Assembly: GCA_017893485.1 (NCBI GenBank) | Contig: CM030362.1 | Location: forward strand, 186,988,813-187,052,812 | Reading direction: 5' to 3' | Length of the DNA stretch: 64,000 bases | Origin: Hemerocallis citrina | Lineage: Eukaryota > Streptophyta > Magnoliopsida > Asparagales > Asphodelaceae | Part shown: positions 31,733-43,600 of the stretch, one piece after another | Layout: each line of letters opens with the position of its first letter | How positions within the stretch are numbered: position 1 is the stretch's first letter | Notes under the pieces: model-generated | Told to the model about the DNA's origin: nothing | Database searches by the model: none | What the model saw: the letters and a program-made list of their open reading frames with translations, nothing else | Position numbers and translations under genes: made by a program

Positions 31733-32325
31733 TAGCACTGGTATCGGGTCGGGTCGTGGTTGGGTAGTGAGATACCCTAACATTGTCCTATTCAAAGCTT
31801 CGCATTTTTGGGCCCGGTTCGGGTCCAATCGGTTTTCGGGTACCCAATGGGTCTAATAATATATGATAATAATTTTGTTTTTCAATGTTTACAAAGTTTT
31901 CAATATTCAAATTCCTAACATATTTTTTTCTTCTGTAGAGTACCACATGAATTAGCTACATACTGAAAGTAAATAATTAATATGTAAATGAATATAAGTA
32001 AGTTAATTTTATAAAATAAAGATTATGAGATGCAAATTGGGAGTAAAAGAAAAGATTGCACACTCTTTATTAATTTATATGAACATATTAAGCTTTATTT
32101 TCTATCAAAAAAAGGAAAAAATTAACACATACAACTATCTTGTTCTAATATTAAAAATTAAGTTATTAGTCTACTAACGGGTCCATGGGTCGGGTCCAGG
32201 TCGGGCCAGGTCTGATCGGGTCCAAAATCAACGGTCCCTAATCCTACCTGTCTAGAATCGGGTCTGTTCCGGTCCAATATTGGGTCCAAATCTGGTCCGA
32301 GTTTCGGGTAAATGTGACAGCGCTA
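31733..32325. mobile_element. hAT-type MITE (593 bp)
   Basis: It is flanked by the 8-bp duplication GGCATGAC (31725-31732) and GGCGTGAC (32326-32333). The ends TAGCACTG and, in reverse, TAGCGCTG form short terminal inverted repeats of hAT type. Both ends are rich in GGGTCGGG- and GGGTCC-like motifs and the middle is AT-rich without a transposase, so it is non-autonomous. It interrupts the integrase to RT part of the minus-strand Copia. The related element at 63349-63795 has the same design. Confidence 0.85.
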
Positions 32326-32840
32326 GGCGTGACATCCAAAAATGCAAAGCTTTGAATAGTTTGCCGACTTGTCCGACCACACCTCATATGGTGTCTTCAT
32401 ATCAACTGCTGTGAACGGTGACCTGTTCACCAGATAACATGCTGTCGATATTGTTTCAGCACAAAATCCCTCCTTCAGCCCGACACTGATTAACATACAT
32501 CGAGCATGTTCCAAATATGTTCGGTTCATCCGTTCTGCTACACCGTTCTGCTGTGGTGTGTAGGTGACAGTGCAGTATCTGACAATGCCCTTCTCTCTGT
32601 ATAACTTGTTAAATTATTCACTACAGAACTCCATTCCATTATCAGTGTGAAGCATATTGATTTTCTTGCCGATCTGTAACTCAACCATGGTCTTCCACTG
32701 CTTGAAAATCTTGAAGACTTCTGTCAAGAAGTAAACCCAATAAAATATGGAATGGTCGTCGATAAAAGCATGTTTTGCTTATCACCGATTGAAGCCTTGG
32801 GTGATGGTCCTGACAAATCTAAGTGAATGTAGTCGAGTGT
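32326..32840 (-). pseudogene. int: Integrase core of minus-strand Copia
   Basis: The segment MNRTYLEHARCMLISVGL...FCAETISTACYLVNRSP (32323-32529) matches the part after the catalytic glutamate, and ends with PYEVWSDKSANYSKLCIFGC. Upstream on the minus strand are decayed pieces with D-N-G-x-EF spacing (about 32620-32650). The MITE removes its continuity with the downstream linker. Confidence 0.8.
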
Positions 32841-33420
32841 CCCTTTGTTATGTGCACCGCCTCACCAAATGACACTTTCTTCTGCTTGGCCAAAATACAG
32901 AACTCACAGAAATCGAGCTTCTGTACCTTTAGACCTCCAAGCAAGCTGTCCAAACTCAGCTTATTTATGCCCTTCTCAGCCATATACCCTAGATGCATAT
33001 GCCATAGCTTCAGCTCTGAGCCACCAGTTTTATTGGCCACTTGCGTAGCTTTAGTTACTATAGATCCTAGTAGATAATAGAGGTCATTTCTCAATCTACC
33101 TTTATTGCTACAACACCAACTTTCACGATCTTTGTCTCGCCTTTGAAAAAGTTGTAAGTGCATCCATTTTGATCAAGAAAACCCAAAGAGATAAGGTTCT
33201 TCCTGATTGTTGGAACATATCGAACGTCCTTCAATGTTCGCACCACATCATCCCACACACGAATATGCACATCTCCAATTCCTTAAACCCCACAAGTTGT
33301 ATCATTGCCCATGAGAACCTGCCCACCATTGAGATCTTTATACGACACAAACCAATCTCGATGAGGACAAATATGGAATGTGCACTCAGAATCTAAGATT
33401 CACTATGCCATAGAAACTGC
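32841..33420 (-). pseudogene. Protease and gag-pre-integrase of minus-strand Copia
   Basis: The gag-pre-integrase domain reads LKLWHMHLGYMAEKGINKL and CEFCILAKQKKVSF (32850-33010), giving the HxxxH and CxxC zinc ligands. Further right the protease shows ILDSECTFHICPHRDWF (about 33360-33410), where glycine of DSG has become glutamate, then DVRYVPTIRKNLISLGFLD. A frameshift separates the two parts near 33165. Confidence 0.82.
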
Positions 33421-33946
33421 CAATGATTCGTCAATAGTAGTCAGTGCGATAAAGTCACCATGGCTCTCTGCAATTCCGGCTATAGAAGTCTCGCCATGAT
33501 GTTGTCCATTCTCCTTAAGTTTAGGACTTTTTGATTTGAAATGTCATTTCTTGTGGCAGTAGTAACATTCCAAAACTTTTTGGACTGAGACTTAGATTTG
33601 CCTTAGCTCTAGACTCTTTGTTCCCCATAATCTTGCTCCGCTTCGGTCGCACTCTAATGAAAAAATTATCTGTTGAATTAGAAATCTTTCTGGCAGAACA
33701 TTATTGACGTATCTTTTTGGAATACAATAAAGACATAACCTCCTCAAGGGCAATGTTTTCTCGACCATGTATGGTTGAAGTGACAAAGGTCTCGAATGAT
33801 GGAGGCAACGGACATAGTAATAATAGGGTTTGATCTTTGTCTTCTACTAGCACCCCAATGTCCCAGAGATCGACTAATATCTTGGTCAACTTGTTAAGGT
33901 GATCATCAAGTGGAGTGCCTTCCCTCATCTTGATGACATATAAATG
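33421..33946 (-). pseudogene. gag: Gag C-terminal half of minus-strand Copia
   Basis: The open part from 33946 to 33701 encodes HLYVIKMREGTPLDDHLNKL and LLCPLPPSFETFVTS, the UBN2-type gag core. Further left, ECYYCHKK (about 33560) is the start of a CCHC zinc knuckle followed by a stop. The LINE inserted at 33947 separates it from its N-terminal half at 37931-38185. Confidence 0.85.
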
Positions 33947-34401
33947 TTTTTTTTTTAAAGGTGGAATAAGGCCACCCTGTTTCATTAATAAGAAGTTAAT
34001 AAAACAACCCCGATGAACCGGGGAAAAATGCAGTGCAGAAAACAAAATACAGTGCAGAAAATAAAACATAAACCCCCAACAAAACCCTGGGGGGTGGGTC
34101 AAATCCTCCATACATCAGCCCAATCAGAAGTACAGTAAGCCAGGGACGACCTCGTAGAGACTGTAGCAACTGGTAGTCTAAAATTGATTGGTGTCGCCGT
34201 CCCTCAATCCAGTGTCGGCCCAAAGTCTACCTCCTCATCATCATAATCCTCCACTTGGAAGACTCTAGCAATCCTCCCTCTCGCTCCTGTGGTGGCAGCT
34301 GTAGCCCAAAAAGAGATAAGATGTATAATATGAGTAAGGTTACCAGAAATACTACTATATGAAGCACGAAAATAAAAGTTGTTTCTGTCTAGCCATAACA
34401 C

Positions 34402-35337
34402 CTATGTAGTTGCCGCAATGGTAATGTACCACGCATCCTTCATTTCGTGACGAATCGAAGCGAATTTGGGACCGATCCACAAGTCCTCATACTCATTGGG
34501 GTAGTCACTTGTACCCAGGGCTCTTAAAACCTCCACCATTGTCGCCATACTCCTTGGGCATAGGATAAAAAGGTGATTCAAAGTCTCTGTATGCATGTTA
34601 CAGAACCCACAGGCAGTCACAATCTGGGGTTGTCTTTTTACAAGGTTTTCTCTCGTGAGGATAGCATTATTGAGTACTAGCCAGAGGAATACTCTGACCT
34701 TCAATGGTGTTTTCGCCTTCCATAGCACCTGTGCCCAGCTGGGCCGGCATCCCCGGAAGTGGATCCGATGGTACAGGGATCTGACCGTGAAAGCACCCTT
34801 GGGTTCTAATCCCCAACGCAGCTGGTCTGGTCCTTGGGTGCACATTGACCCGGATCGGGCGATGTGTGTTTGCAGTTCTTGCAGTTGCTGCTGTAGTCTT
34901 GGGGTAAGAGCTCCTTGAAACGTCGGTTTCCAATTTCCCTTCTTCCAGGTATCTGCCACAGAGATATTAGGGCGAGTCATTTTGGCAGACAACTCTAGGA
35001 AAAATTCTTTCAGTGTATGAGCACCACACCACTTATCCCACCAAAATCTGGTGGACCGTCCATTTTCGATATTCGAGGTCACTGCAGAGCTGAACGGTCC
35101 ACTTGCTTTGGAAATTCCTTTCCAAAAATGGGAAACCTTAGCTCCTACTCGAAAGCCCAGGCTTCTCGTACCTTTTCCCCGTAGGTACGGTTGGATGAAA
35201 TCCTGCCAGCCTTCCCCACCGTGGTGGAAAACCTTCCACCACCATTTCCCTAAGAGGGCAAGATTCATATCTCTAAGGTCGATGATACCTAGCCTTCCAT
35301 GCTTCTTCTTCATGCAGGCAATACCCCATTTGATCAA
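34402..35337 (-). pseudogene. LINE C-terminal domain (zf-RVT type)
   Basis: The 311-codon open frame includes KWGIACMKKKHGRLGIIDLR, RFWWDKWCG and the zinc-binding core VLWKAKTPLKVRVFLWLV ... CGFCNMHTETLNHLFILCPRS, characteristic of plant non-LTR elements. The end of the frame (ITIAATT) is followed by about 450 bp of 3' sequence to the poly(A). Confidence 0.9.
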
Positions 35338-36181
35338 GTGGTAGCCTCCCCTATTCGAATCTGCCCCTTTCCAAAGGAATCTTTTACGGATTCGGTCAAT
35401 TCTTTGGATGACCCACTTTGGGAGCTAAGAAAAGGACATGTAGTAGATGAGCAAGTTAGACAGAACTGAATTAATGAGTATCACTATGCCTCCTAGTGAT
35501 AGCGATTTGCCTTTCCAACCAGACAACCTGTCCTTTACCCTATCTATTATAGGCAGCCAGTCTGATTTAGTGAGTTTCCCTGGTCTGAGTGGGAGTCCAA
35601 AATACTTGATTGAGAAGTCATTCGTCGTGCAGTTTAGTATAGTGGCATGTTCCCGGGCTTCATCATCCGATAGGGTTATGGGGGTTAATGCACTCTTGTG
35701 AAAATTTATCCTGAGACCTGACCAAGCTTCAAAACAGTATAGGGCCCCTTTAAAGCATACTGTTTCTGATCTGGACCCGTTCCCAAACAGTAGAGTGTCA
35801 TCAGCATATTGCAGGATCGTGCACCCTTGATTGGAGTTGCCCCTGGCCACCGGCTGAATCCAACCTTGTCTCCGACAATTTTCTAGCATTCCCCTTAGTA
35901 CATCTGCAACAATAGTGAATAGAAGTAGGGATAACGGATCCCCTTGCCGGAGTCCCTTCTTGCAGGGAAACGAGGGTCCTAGCCACCAATTCACCGATAT
36001 TGCTGTTTTACTGGTCTGTAGACATTGTTTGATCCAACCAACCCATCTGTCCCCAAATCCTCTCCCTCTGAGAGCTTCTAGCAGGCACTCCTAGTCGACT
36101 GAGTCGTATGCTTTTTCAAAATCCAATTTTAGAAGGAAGTTCTTAGAATTGCTCGTATGACAATGGTGTATGCATTGTTCA
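35338..36181 (-). pseudogene. LINE reverse transcriptase, C-terminal part
   Basis: It encodes KKGLRQGDPLSLLLFTIVAD, the catalytic LQYADDTLLFG (YADD intact) and LRINFHKSALTPI, then WLPIIDRVKDRLSGWKGKSLS. The TRIM at 36182 breaks it between the AYDSVD block and the upstream RT part at 36973. A TAG near 36092 (VD*ECLL) stands where tryptophan is usual. Confidence 0.92.
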
Positions 36182-36463
36182 TGTGACGCCCCGCCCCAAT
36201 ACTCAGACAATTTTAATATTTTTATAAGACAAATTAGATACTATGTAGTACAACTGCCCACCACAGGCTGCCTCTCAAAAGGTGGTTAACCAATTAGGTG
36301 ACTCTTGATCATAGGCAATTATATTTATACTCAAATTAGTTTTTGTATACTTCCCATGTGGGACTATATTTCTCAAATCCTTCTCAAATTCTCAAATCCC
36401 GCGCAGACCAGTCGACTGCTCAAACCACCAGTCGACTGTTTGCTCAAGATCTGGGGTATTACA
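36182..36463 (-). repeat. TRIM left terminal repeat
   Basis: 282 bp, the 3' repeat in element orientation. It contains two CAGTCGACTG palindromes at 36409-36418 and 36429-36438, 20 bp apart. Confidence 0.95.
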
Positions 36464-36690
36464 TACACCCCACCTTTAGAAATCAGCGTCCTCGCTGAGT
36501 ACGGGATACACATCTAGTGTAGGATCCGCCTTTCTAGCCGTTGTAGAATAGTCATCGATCCCACGAAATGTGTAGAAACACCCGGTACATAAAAATGCAC
36601 CCTGCCTATCCGGAGAATCATCTCCCTACCGTGAACTAGATCATAGGCCCTCTTCTACACTCGGTGTCGAAAGTCGGCTCTGATACCATT

Positions 36691-36972
36691 TGTAACGCCC
36701 CGCCCCAATACTCAGATAATTTTAATATTTTTATAAGACAAATTAGATACTATGTAGTACAACTGCCCACCACAGGCTGCCTCTCAAAAGGTGGTTAACC
36801 AATTAGGTGACTCTTGATCATAGGCAATTATATTTATCCTCAAATTAGTTTTTGTATACTTCCCATGTGGGACTATATTTCTCAAATCCTTCTCAAATTC
36901 TCAAATCCCGCGCAGACCAGTCGACTGCTCAAACCACCAGTCGACTGTTCGCTCAAGATCTGGGGTATTACA
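36691..36972 (-). repeat. TRIM right terminal repeat
   Basis: 282 bp, the 5' repeat in element orientation. The palindromes CAGTCGACTG are at 36918-36927 and 36938-36947, within 55 bp of the start of U3. Confidence 0.95.
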
Positions 36973-37790
36973 GTTCAGCAGTGGCCACACAGTCCAGGAT
37001 ACATCTGCCCTTGATGAAGCCCGTCTGGGTTTTGCTAATAATTCTATCCATTAGACTCCCCAGGCGAATGGCCAGGATCTTTGTGATGATCTTCGCCGAG
37101 CAGTTAATGAGGCTTATCGGCCTGAAGTCCCTCACACGCTTAGACTCCTCCCGTTTGGGGATCAGGACAACTTCTGCAAAGTTGAACATGCCTAATCTGA
37201 GCTTGTTAAGAAAAAATTCCTCCATCAGTGCCATAATGTCCTCTTTAATTTCTTCCCAGAAAACTTGGTAGAACATCATTGGGAAGCCGTCTGGCCCAGG
37301 AGATTTGTCTGCGCCCATTTGGTTGATGGCCTTCTTCACTTCCATTTCCGAAAATGGTTCCTCCAGATTGGAGAGGATTTGCGCTAATCCATTCTGGCTC
37401 TCCTGCCAAAAATCCTCCCTCAAAGGGACCCTGAAATCAGTTTTTCTTCCAAAGAGGCCCTTATAGTAGTTCTGGAAGGCTGAGGAGATCTCCTTTTCGT
37501 CATGCAAAGTTCTTGACTCCGACTGAATTGACAGGATGAGATTGGATCTGCCTCTGGCGCTAGCCACCCGATGGAAGTAGGCCGTGTTTGCGTCTCCCTC
37601 TTTGAGCCACAAAATCCGGGATCGTTGCTGCCATTTGATCTCTTCCAACTTATAGAGATTGGCGATATTTCCCCGGAGTTCTAATAGCCTGTTCCTTTCT
37701 TCCTGAGACAAGATTCTCGTCTCTTCCACCCTTTCCAGCTCATCGGTTTCATCACATGGTAATGAAAAATTGGGCACTCCCAACGGCTGG
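36973..37790 (-). pseudogene. LINE reverse transcriptase, N-terminal part
   Basis: It is open for 271 codons: RSRILWLKEGDANTAYFHRV, ADKSPGPDGFPMMFYQVFW, VVLIPKREESKRVRDFRPIS and ISKTQTGFIKGRCI are standard non-LTR RT motifs. The TRIM insertion ends it. The lack of stops suggests the LINE inserted fairly recently. Confidence 0.93.
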
Positions 37791-37885
37791 CAGGGACGCT
37801 GCTTCGCGATGGTGTGAGAAAATCAGAAGACTGAGAAAACGACTACGCAGATGGAATCGATCTAGGTTTTTGCTTTAGATAGAGA
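37791..37885 (+). pseudogene. Inverted 5' piece of the LINE
   Basis: On the plus strand, opposite to the rest of the LINE, this segment encodes WCEKIRRLRKRLRRWNR, which resembles the linker found just upstream of RT in plant LINE ORF2. Inverted 5' ends are a known product of twin priming during LINE insertion. The junction would be near 37790. Confidence 0.5.
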
Positions 37886-37930
37886 TAGGTTGTTAGAAAT
37901 TTTCTCATTTAGAGTTTCTCCAACTTCTCC

Positions 37931-38185
37931 TATAACCTTGCGGTTGTCTCATCGTCCTACACATTCTGAAGCACATCGCCGGAGAGGCACAGCTGGATAG
38001 CACTGCGTGCCTTTGCATCCATCTCATCTTTCTCGTATTTCTTCATATCAGTCGGTAGTTTGTCAACACCTTCCAAGACAGAAACAATGCCTTGCTGCAC
38101 CAACAATGCCTTCATATTTACTCTCCATAAGGCAAAATTGTTTTTTGCCTTCAAACTTCTCTACATTAAATTTGGTGGTAGACAT
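37931..38185 (-). pseudogene. gag: Gag N-terminal half of minus-strand Copia
   Basis: The start ATG lies at 38183-38185 and reads MSTTKFNVEKFEGK; a frameshift in the A run near 38140 leads to NNFALWRVNMKALLVQQGIVS. The domain continues as MDAKARSAIQLCLSGDVLQNV, then a stop. The LINE follows after TTAR(L). It is the first half of the domain resumed at 33946. Confidence 0.88.
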
Positions 38186-38237
38186 TGCGTCGAACTCTCA
38201 CAAAAGAAACTCCAACAACATGGCTGTGATATCAGTT

Positions 38238-38626
38238 TGTTAGGAAATTCGTGATGTTTCTTAAATGAGATTAGTTGCAAAATGTAGAGAATAAGTTTGG
38301 TAGACATGTAGGTACAACACAAGAAAAAGAATACCAAAGATTTAACGTGGTTTGGTCAAAGTTGACCTATGCCCACGGACGAAGACAATGAAGATTAGGG
38401 AGAATACAAGAGATACATTCACTATATCTCACATACAAAAGACAACTAAAAATAGCGCCCAATCGTACTCTCTTACACAATTCTCAACAGAGACAAAAGA
38501 TAATGAAAGAGAACTAACATTGTTTTGTTTCTAACTTCTCCCTTACTCTCTTACTGCTTCTTACCTTACTTCTAACTTCTCCCTTACTCTCTTATTGCTT
38601 CTTGCCTTGCTTCCTTCAGTTGGACA
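38238..38626 (-). repeat. 5' LTR of minus-strand Copia, inner part
   Basis: The inner end is at 38238 (CCTAACA on the minus strand), beside a degenerate primer site (ACTGATATCACAGCC against the consensus TGGTATCAGAGC). A 41-bp tandem duplication (TTCTAACTTCTCCCTTACTC...) lies at about 38529-38610. The plus-strand Copia interrupts the LTR after TTGGACA at 38626; it resumes at 60148. Confidence 0.82.
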
Positions 38627-39633
38627 TGTTAGAAAATGGGTTTCTTAACACCATTTACGAACCAATTTTGAAGCAATTTTTTGAGTAAGATCCTCTATGA
38701 ATTACTGAGAGATCTTGAGGGATTTGTGTTCTCCAACAGGAGTAGATCAAAATCATATATTTACTTGCTCAAAATGGTTATCGGGTGAATAAGAAATTAT
38801 CTCCAAAGTGAGGCAGTTGATTTCTGAAAAAAATGAGTTGATGGACTTCAGTTCCATATCGGAAAAAATGAAGGAATTAGAAGGGTATATATATTAACCC
38901 TTTTTCTTGGCATTGTAAGATAACAAACCATAAAGCTCTCTCTCGCGCGCATAGGGAGGGGGGGGGTGCAAATCTTGGACCGGATTACATGCGGCTTGTG
39001 TGCGCCCGGACATTCTACGGACACGAATGCCGGAGCGATGTGAACCCACTCCGTGCAGACCCCGAAATAAATGCATAAACGGTTTTGTCTGCTATTTATT
39101 TTTTGTCTGTATAGTGGTACCATTCACTCACCTGTGTCTGCCGTTACAGCCTGAGTGCATTCACTCACCTGTTTGCCGTTACAGCCTGAGTGCATACATT
39201 CACCTAGTTTTTCCCTGCCCCTATACATAGATGCTCATTCTCCCCTCCTAAGACATACCAGAAAATCTCCTCCATTCCACTATGTTATTTTGTTTCGTCA
39301 CTATTCTTGTCCAGTCGTTCGGTGATAGTATTCAAACGCCGCTTAGGTTCGAGATTGTGATGTGGTGCCTTCGTCGACACGCTTCTATCGTTGCTTCCTG
39401 GGAGATAGACGCCTCTACAAACTCTAATGCCCTGACGAGGCGAATCTGTTTTAAGGAGATTGTGTGATACACAAGCCTCTACACAAATCAGTTTGGTTTT
39501 TTTTGTAATTTATTTTCTCATTTCCTTGTTCCTTTTTATTTTGTTGGCTTTCTTCTTCTTCTCCTTCTCTGATTTTGTGCCTCTAAATCAAACATTCTTT
39601 TATTACAAATAATTTTGTACCAAATTTGTAACA
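38627..39633 (+). repeat. 5' LTR of plus-strand Copia (1007 bp)
   Basis: It aligns with 59119-60142. It carries two copies of TTACAGCCTGAGTGCAT with CATTCACCT (about 39124-39205) and a TATA-like CCCTATACATAGATGC at about 39220-39235 (CCCCTATAAAAAGAGGC in the other LTR, a better TATA box at 59735-59745). No standard primer site is evident after 39633. Confidence 0.9.
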
Positions 39634-39741
39634 AACTTAAAACAGATTTCTTGATCTTATTTCTATGATTTTGAGGCACTTGTTTTGTTTTCTTTTTCAA
39701 TCTGAAAATTTACACTCGTGTTGTGTGTTTTTAGAATCGAA

Positions 39742-40602
39742 ATGACAATTGTATCGGAAAACGTTGCTGTGGCCGAAACGGTCCAAGTTCCGACTGCAGA
39801 TGCGATACAAGTGCCGACTGTTGCTGTGGCACGAATGCCAATGCCAACCATTGTACCTATCTCAGTTTTCCATGGGGAGAAACCTGAGAAGTTCAACAGG
39901 AAGAATTTCAAGAGGTGGCAACAAAAAATGAGGTTCTACTTGACCACCTTGAATCTCGCAAGATTCTTGAATGAAGAAGCTCTAAATCTTAAAGAAGATG
40001 AGAAAGATTACTAAGTCATCGCCACTGTGGATGCTTGGAAAGGTTGTGATTACCTATGTAGGAACTACATAATGAACAGATTAGCAGATTCCTTGTACAA
40101 TGTTTATATTGACAAAAAAAGTGTTAAAGAACTTCGGAAATCCTAGACCATATATACAAAACTAAGTATGTTGGTGCCAAGAAATTCATTGTGGGCCGCT
40201 TCCTAGACTATCCAATGGTAGATTCCAAAACAGTAATCATTCAGGTTCAAGAAATTCAACTGATCTTGCATGAGATACATGCTGATGGTATGAACTTAAG
40301 TGAAAGTTTTCAAGTGGTTTGTATTATTGAAAAATTACCAGCAGGTTGGAAAGACTTCAAAAATCACCAAAAGCAAAAACGAAAGGAAATGGACAATGAG
40401 AATCTCGTTGTTAGGCTTTGTATTGAAGAAGACAACAGAGGGTTTGAAAAAATCGGAGCCATCAGTCATGCGGTCAAGGATAATTTGGTGAAACATAGTA
40501 AACGTTCCAAAAAATACAACAATCAGGGGTCCAAGTTGGGGCATAAGGGAAGAATTTCCAATAACCTGCAGTTTTAGGGCAAGTGCTTCAACTGTGACAA
40601 GT
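39742..40602 (+). pseudogene. gag: Gag of plus-strand Copia, N-terminal part
   Basis: It begins MTIVSENVAVAETVQVPT at 39742. ISVFHGEKPEKFNRKNFKRW and QQKMRFYLTTLNLARFL identify a Copia gag. A stop at 40012-40014 and a frameshift near 40140-40190 follow; then VQEIQLILHEIHADGMNLSE and FQVVCIIEKLPAGWKDFKNH continue the domain. The zinc knuckle CFNCDK is cut by the Tekay-like insertion at 40603 and resumes at 55416 as LGHKSTDY, where the last cysteine has become tyrosine. Confidence 0.9.
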
Positions 40603-43600
40603 TGTAACGCCCCAAATTTCCAATAAATAAAATTAGAATAAGTGGCACAATTTTCAGAATCAACTTCAATTGCAATCATAAACACAATATCAAATACTGG
40701 AAAAATTAAAACTTTTTATTTCATCTTTTCTTTTTACAGAACACAGCGGAATTAAATACATTAATTACAAATCATTATAACACATAAAATCTTCATTTTG
40801 TATTTATACTCAAAACTTTATTTGCATCCATGCTACCCATAATTGAAAACCTGCAAAAGTCAATTGAAAAGTGGGCACGTCAGTTAAATGTAACTGACGT
40901 CAACTATAGTAATAGTGAGACTTCTAAATCTCACAACCACAAACTTGATGCATATTAATAAGACAAAAATAAATGATGCATAAATAGTAATAAATAGGAT
41001 ATAGAACAAATGGCGAAGCATATTAGTATAGAAATAATAAATGGAACATAAAACAACGATAAATGAAGCGTAAAGCAACAAGTGAAGCTAGGCTAAGTGT
41101 CAAGTGTATAAGACAAACACGGAAAGCAAGCATGCATAAAACAAGTCAAGAAACACAAATGCATATGATGATCTCTAATGCATACTTGTCGGATTCTATA
41201 CACCCCATACTACATAGGTCTGGTGCAAGCCCTTATCGTTCGCCACTTTGGAAGGTTCAATCCATCGTTATGCAACTAATCTACTACGGTGATTACTTTA
41301 AGTTTTAGACATAATGCGCGTACCTAGCCCATGCCCCGATAATTTCGAGGTCAATCTCTATCCACAGATAATTTTGAAGACTATTTCACTCACACCTGAG
41401 AAACTTCGAGAATACCCCACACCGCAAGAAACGACGCATCACCACACGCAGACATGCTATGAGTGTCGCCTAGATCCTGATAATTCCGGATATCAATCCC
41501 ACACCGCAGGTAATTCCGGAGACTATTTCACTCACTCCTCGATAATTGCGGGGATTATCTCACACCACAGATCATATGAGGCCCCTCTACTCATGTTTGC
41601 TCTTATTTCATCACAACTCCAACAAGTGCATGTCCATATGTTTATTATTATTAATTAAATCACAGTCCCCCTCTATAGTTGATGTACCCAACCGGACATA
41701 AATCTACAAACCAGGAACCAAGGCCCCACTGGCCAACTTCCTCAAAATCTCAATTTGCTGGCACACTAGGGTCCCACTCAACCACTAGAGTCTCATCACT
41801 CAAAATTAAACGCAAACATTCTTTTAATTCATTGAATTCGTCAACAACTAGTTTAAATTATTCCAAAACGACTATATTTCAATTCATATGATATCTCTTT
41901 CCATATTTTGAAATCCATGTATTTAAATATGAAATTAAAACAAAAAAATAAACTAATATTAATCAACCAAAAATCTGAAATTTAATTATACTCAGAAATC
42001 TAATATTATATGTTTCTCCAAAATCTGAAATTATACACGTTAAAGTATGAAATTATGAAATTCCAAAACTGAAATCATATCCCATAGGTTTGAACAATAT
42101 CCTACCATATTTGAAATATTCACATACCCAATCTATCATACAAATTTGAGGCACAAGAGGAAAAATCTGCAATATGAATCAATAAATTAACAAAAATCCA
42201 AAATAACAATTAACAAAGATCTGGGATGTACACAATCTAAGATGTATAAACGAAAACCGAAATTTAAGAAATTTGAACAAGAACACTGAAACTAAATTCT
42301 CAAAAATTGAAGTCTTAGAATCAATAATCTTTAACATTAAAATTTATTAAATTGATTTTCCACTCAACACACATTTTTCTTTTTTTATCCTTTTTTATTT
42401 AAAAGCTTTAGAACAAAAAAAAGAACTGAAAAAAAGCTTTAAAAAAAACAACTCAAAAGAAACATAACCAAAGCTTGAAAAACTCAAAAACTCAAAAAAA
42501 AAAAAAAAAAACTTAAAAAAAAAAATCAAAACTGGGCTTCCACCCAGGCTCGAACCCGTGCAACCTCACACAACGCCCAAAATCCCCATGGGCTAGCCAA
42601 CTCCCCAACTGCCACTTCTGATTAAAAAGGCATCCAAAAATTTATGTGTCAAAACACACTGTACAGACCCCATGTCTTATACAAACCCGAAACCCTATAA
42701 CCCCAAACCCTAACACAATAACTCAGTTACTCTTCACCCTATGAACAGTGAAACCCGAAACCCAACAAACTCCAATTCAAGCATACAACAATTATTCAAA
42801 CCCTAATATTAAACTTGGGTTTTTATTAATTAAAAACAACGAATAAACATGAAAAATCTCAACTTTAAGATCAATCAAGCATGAATCTAAGAGCATACAA
42901 CGAGTTCTAATTATCTCTTCAAATCTTCATCATCTACAATTTAAATCTATGATCATCAAATAAATTTTATAGATCCCAAATTAAAATTTTATCAATTAAA
43001 AATTTGTATTTGTATGTTCATGATAATCTCTAGGTTGTAATATTAAAACCCAATATTTAATACACAATTCATCATCATACAAGTTTATAAGTCATGATGA
43101 GTTCTTTTATATGTGTCTAACATCAAAGAACATTTTCATTTTCCTTTTAACATGAATCAATGGAGTTCTAGTTCCATGAAAAATATCAATACCACCTTCA
43201 TTCGTCATACACACATTCATCATCTACTATATGATAATACAAGTATAATGCAAACGAAAGCAAGTTTCTAGAGCACTACTAAATCTCTAATATTCTTCAA
43301 TAATCCATGCATGAAAGATCACTCATCAGTTAGGGTTTTTATTCATGAAAGTTATTAGATAAGCATACATTCATTGAGATTCATTCACTAGTAGGGTACC
43401 AGACAACTTCTATCATGCATCTTACTAGATCAATCATCATATTCTACAAATATATAGCAAAATAAGAGACAAGAAGCATCACCCACATCAAACAAGATCA
43501 ATTGAAGATTATAATAATAAGAAAGAATGCCCCTTCCCCTCCTTGCGGAAATCCAAGATCCAAGCTTCCAAAACTCCACGATAATATCAAAGAAGATAAA

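Larger units (their letters stand above)
36182..36972 (-). mobile_element. TRIM retrotransposon (791 bp)
   Basis: Two 282-bp direct repeats (36182-36463, 36691-36972), with TG...CA ends, enclose only 227 bp. The 5-bp duplication GTTCA flanks it (36177-36181 and 36973-36977). On the minus strand the primer site TGGTATCAGAGCC (36676-36688) lies two bases from the right repeat. A purine tract AAAGGTGGGGTGTA (36464-36477) lies beside the left one. There is no coding capacity, so it depends on other elements. By eye the repeats differ at only four positions, marking it as one of the youngest insertions here. It sits inside the LINE reverse transcriptase. Confidence 0.96.
33947..37930 (-). mobile_element. 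LINE retrotransposon, 5'-truncated, inserted in Copia gag
   Basis: A poly(A) tail appears as a T run at 33947-33956 on the plus strand. Reading on the minus strand from the right, the reverse transcriptase (36973-37790, 35425-36181) precedes a C-terminal zinc-binding reverse-transcriptase domain (34402-35337). The endonuclease is absent, so it is 5'-truncated. A piece at the 5' end appears inverted. A TRIM at 36182-36972 splits the RT. Exact right edge and target duplication could not be fixed by eye. Confidence 0.88.

Noticed and set aside
31638..31856. Plus-strand 72-codon frame over the left end of the MITE
   Set aside because: It spans the MITE boundary and has no domain.
36088..36105. 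AGTCGACTGAG inside the LINE as another member of the palindrome set
   Set aside because: It encodes part of the conserved YDSVD motif of the LINE RT, so coincidence is enough.
38848..39123. Small open frames within the LTRs of the plus-strand Copia
   Set aside because: They differ between the two LTRs and have no domain similarity.
42660..42720. Interstitial telomere repeat
   Set aside because: Only scattered AAACCCTA boxes, not a tandem CCCTAAA array; such boxes are common in plant promoters and LTRs.
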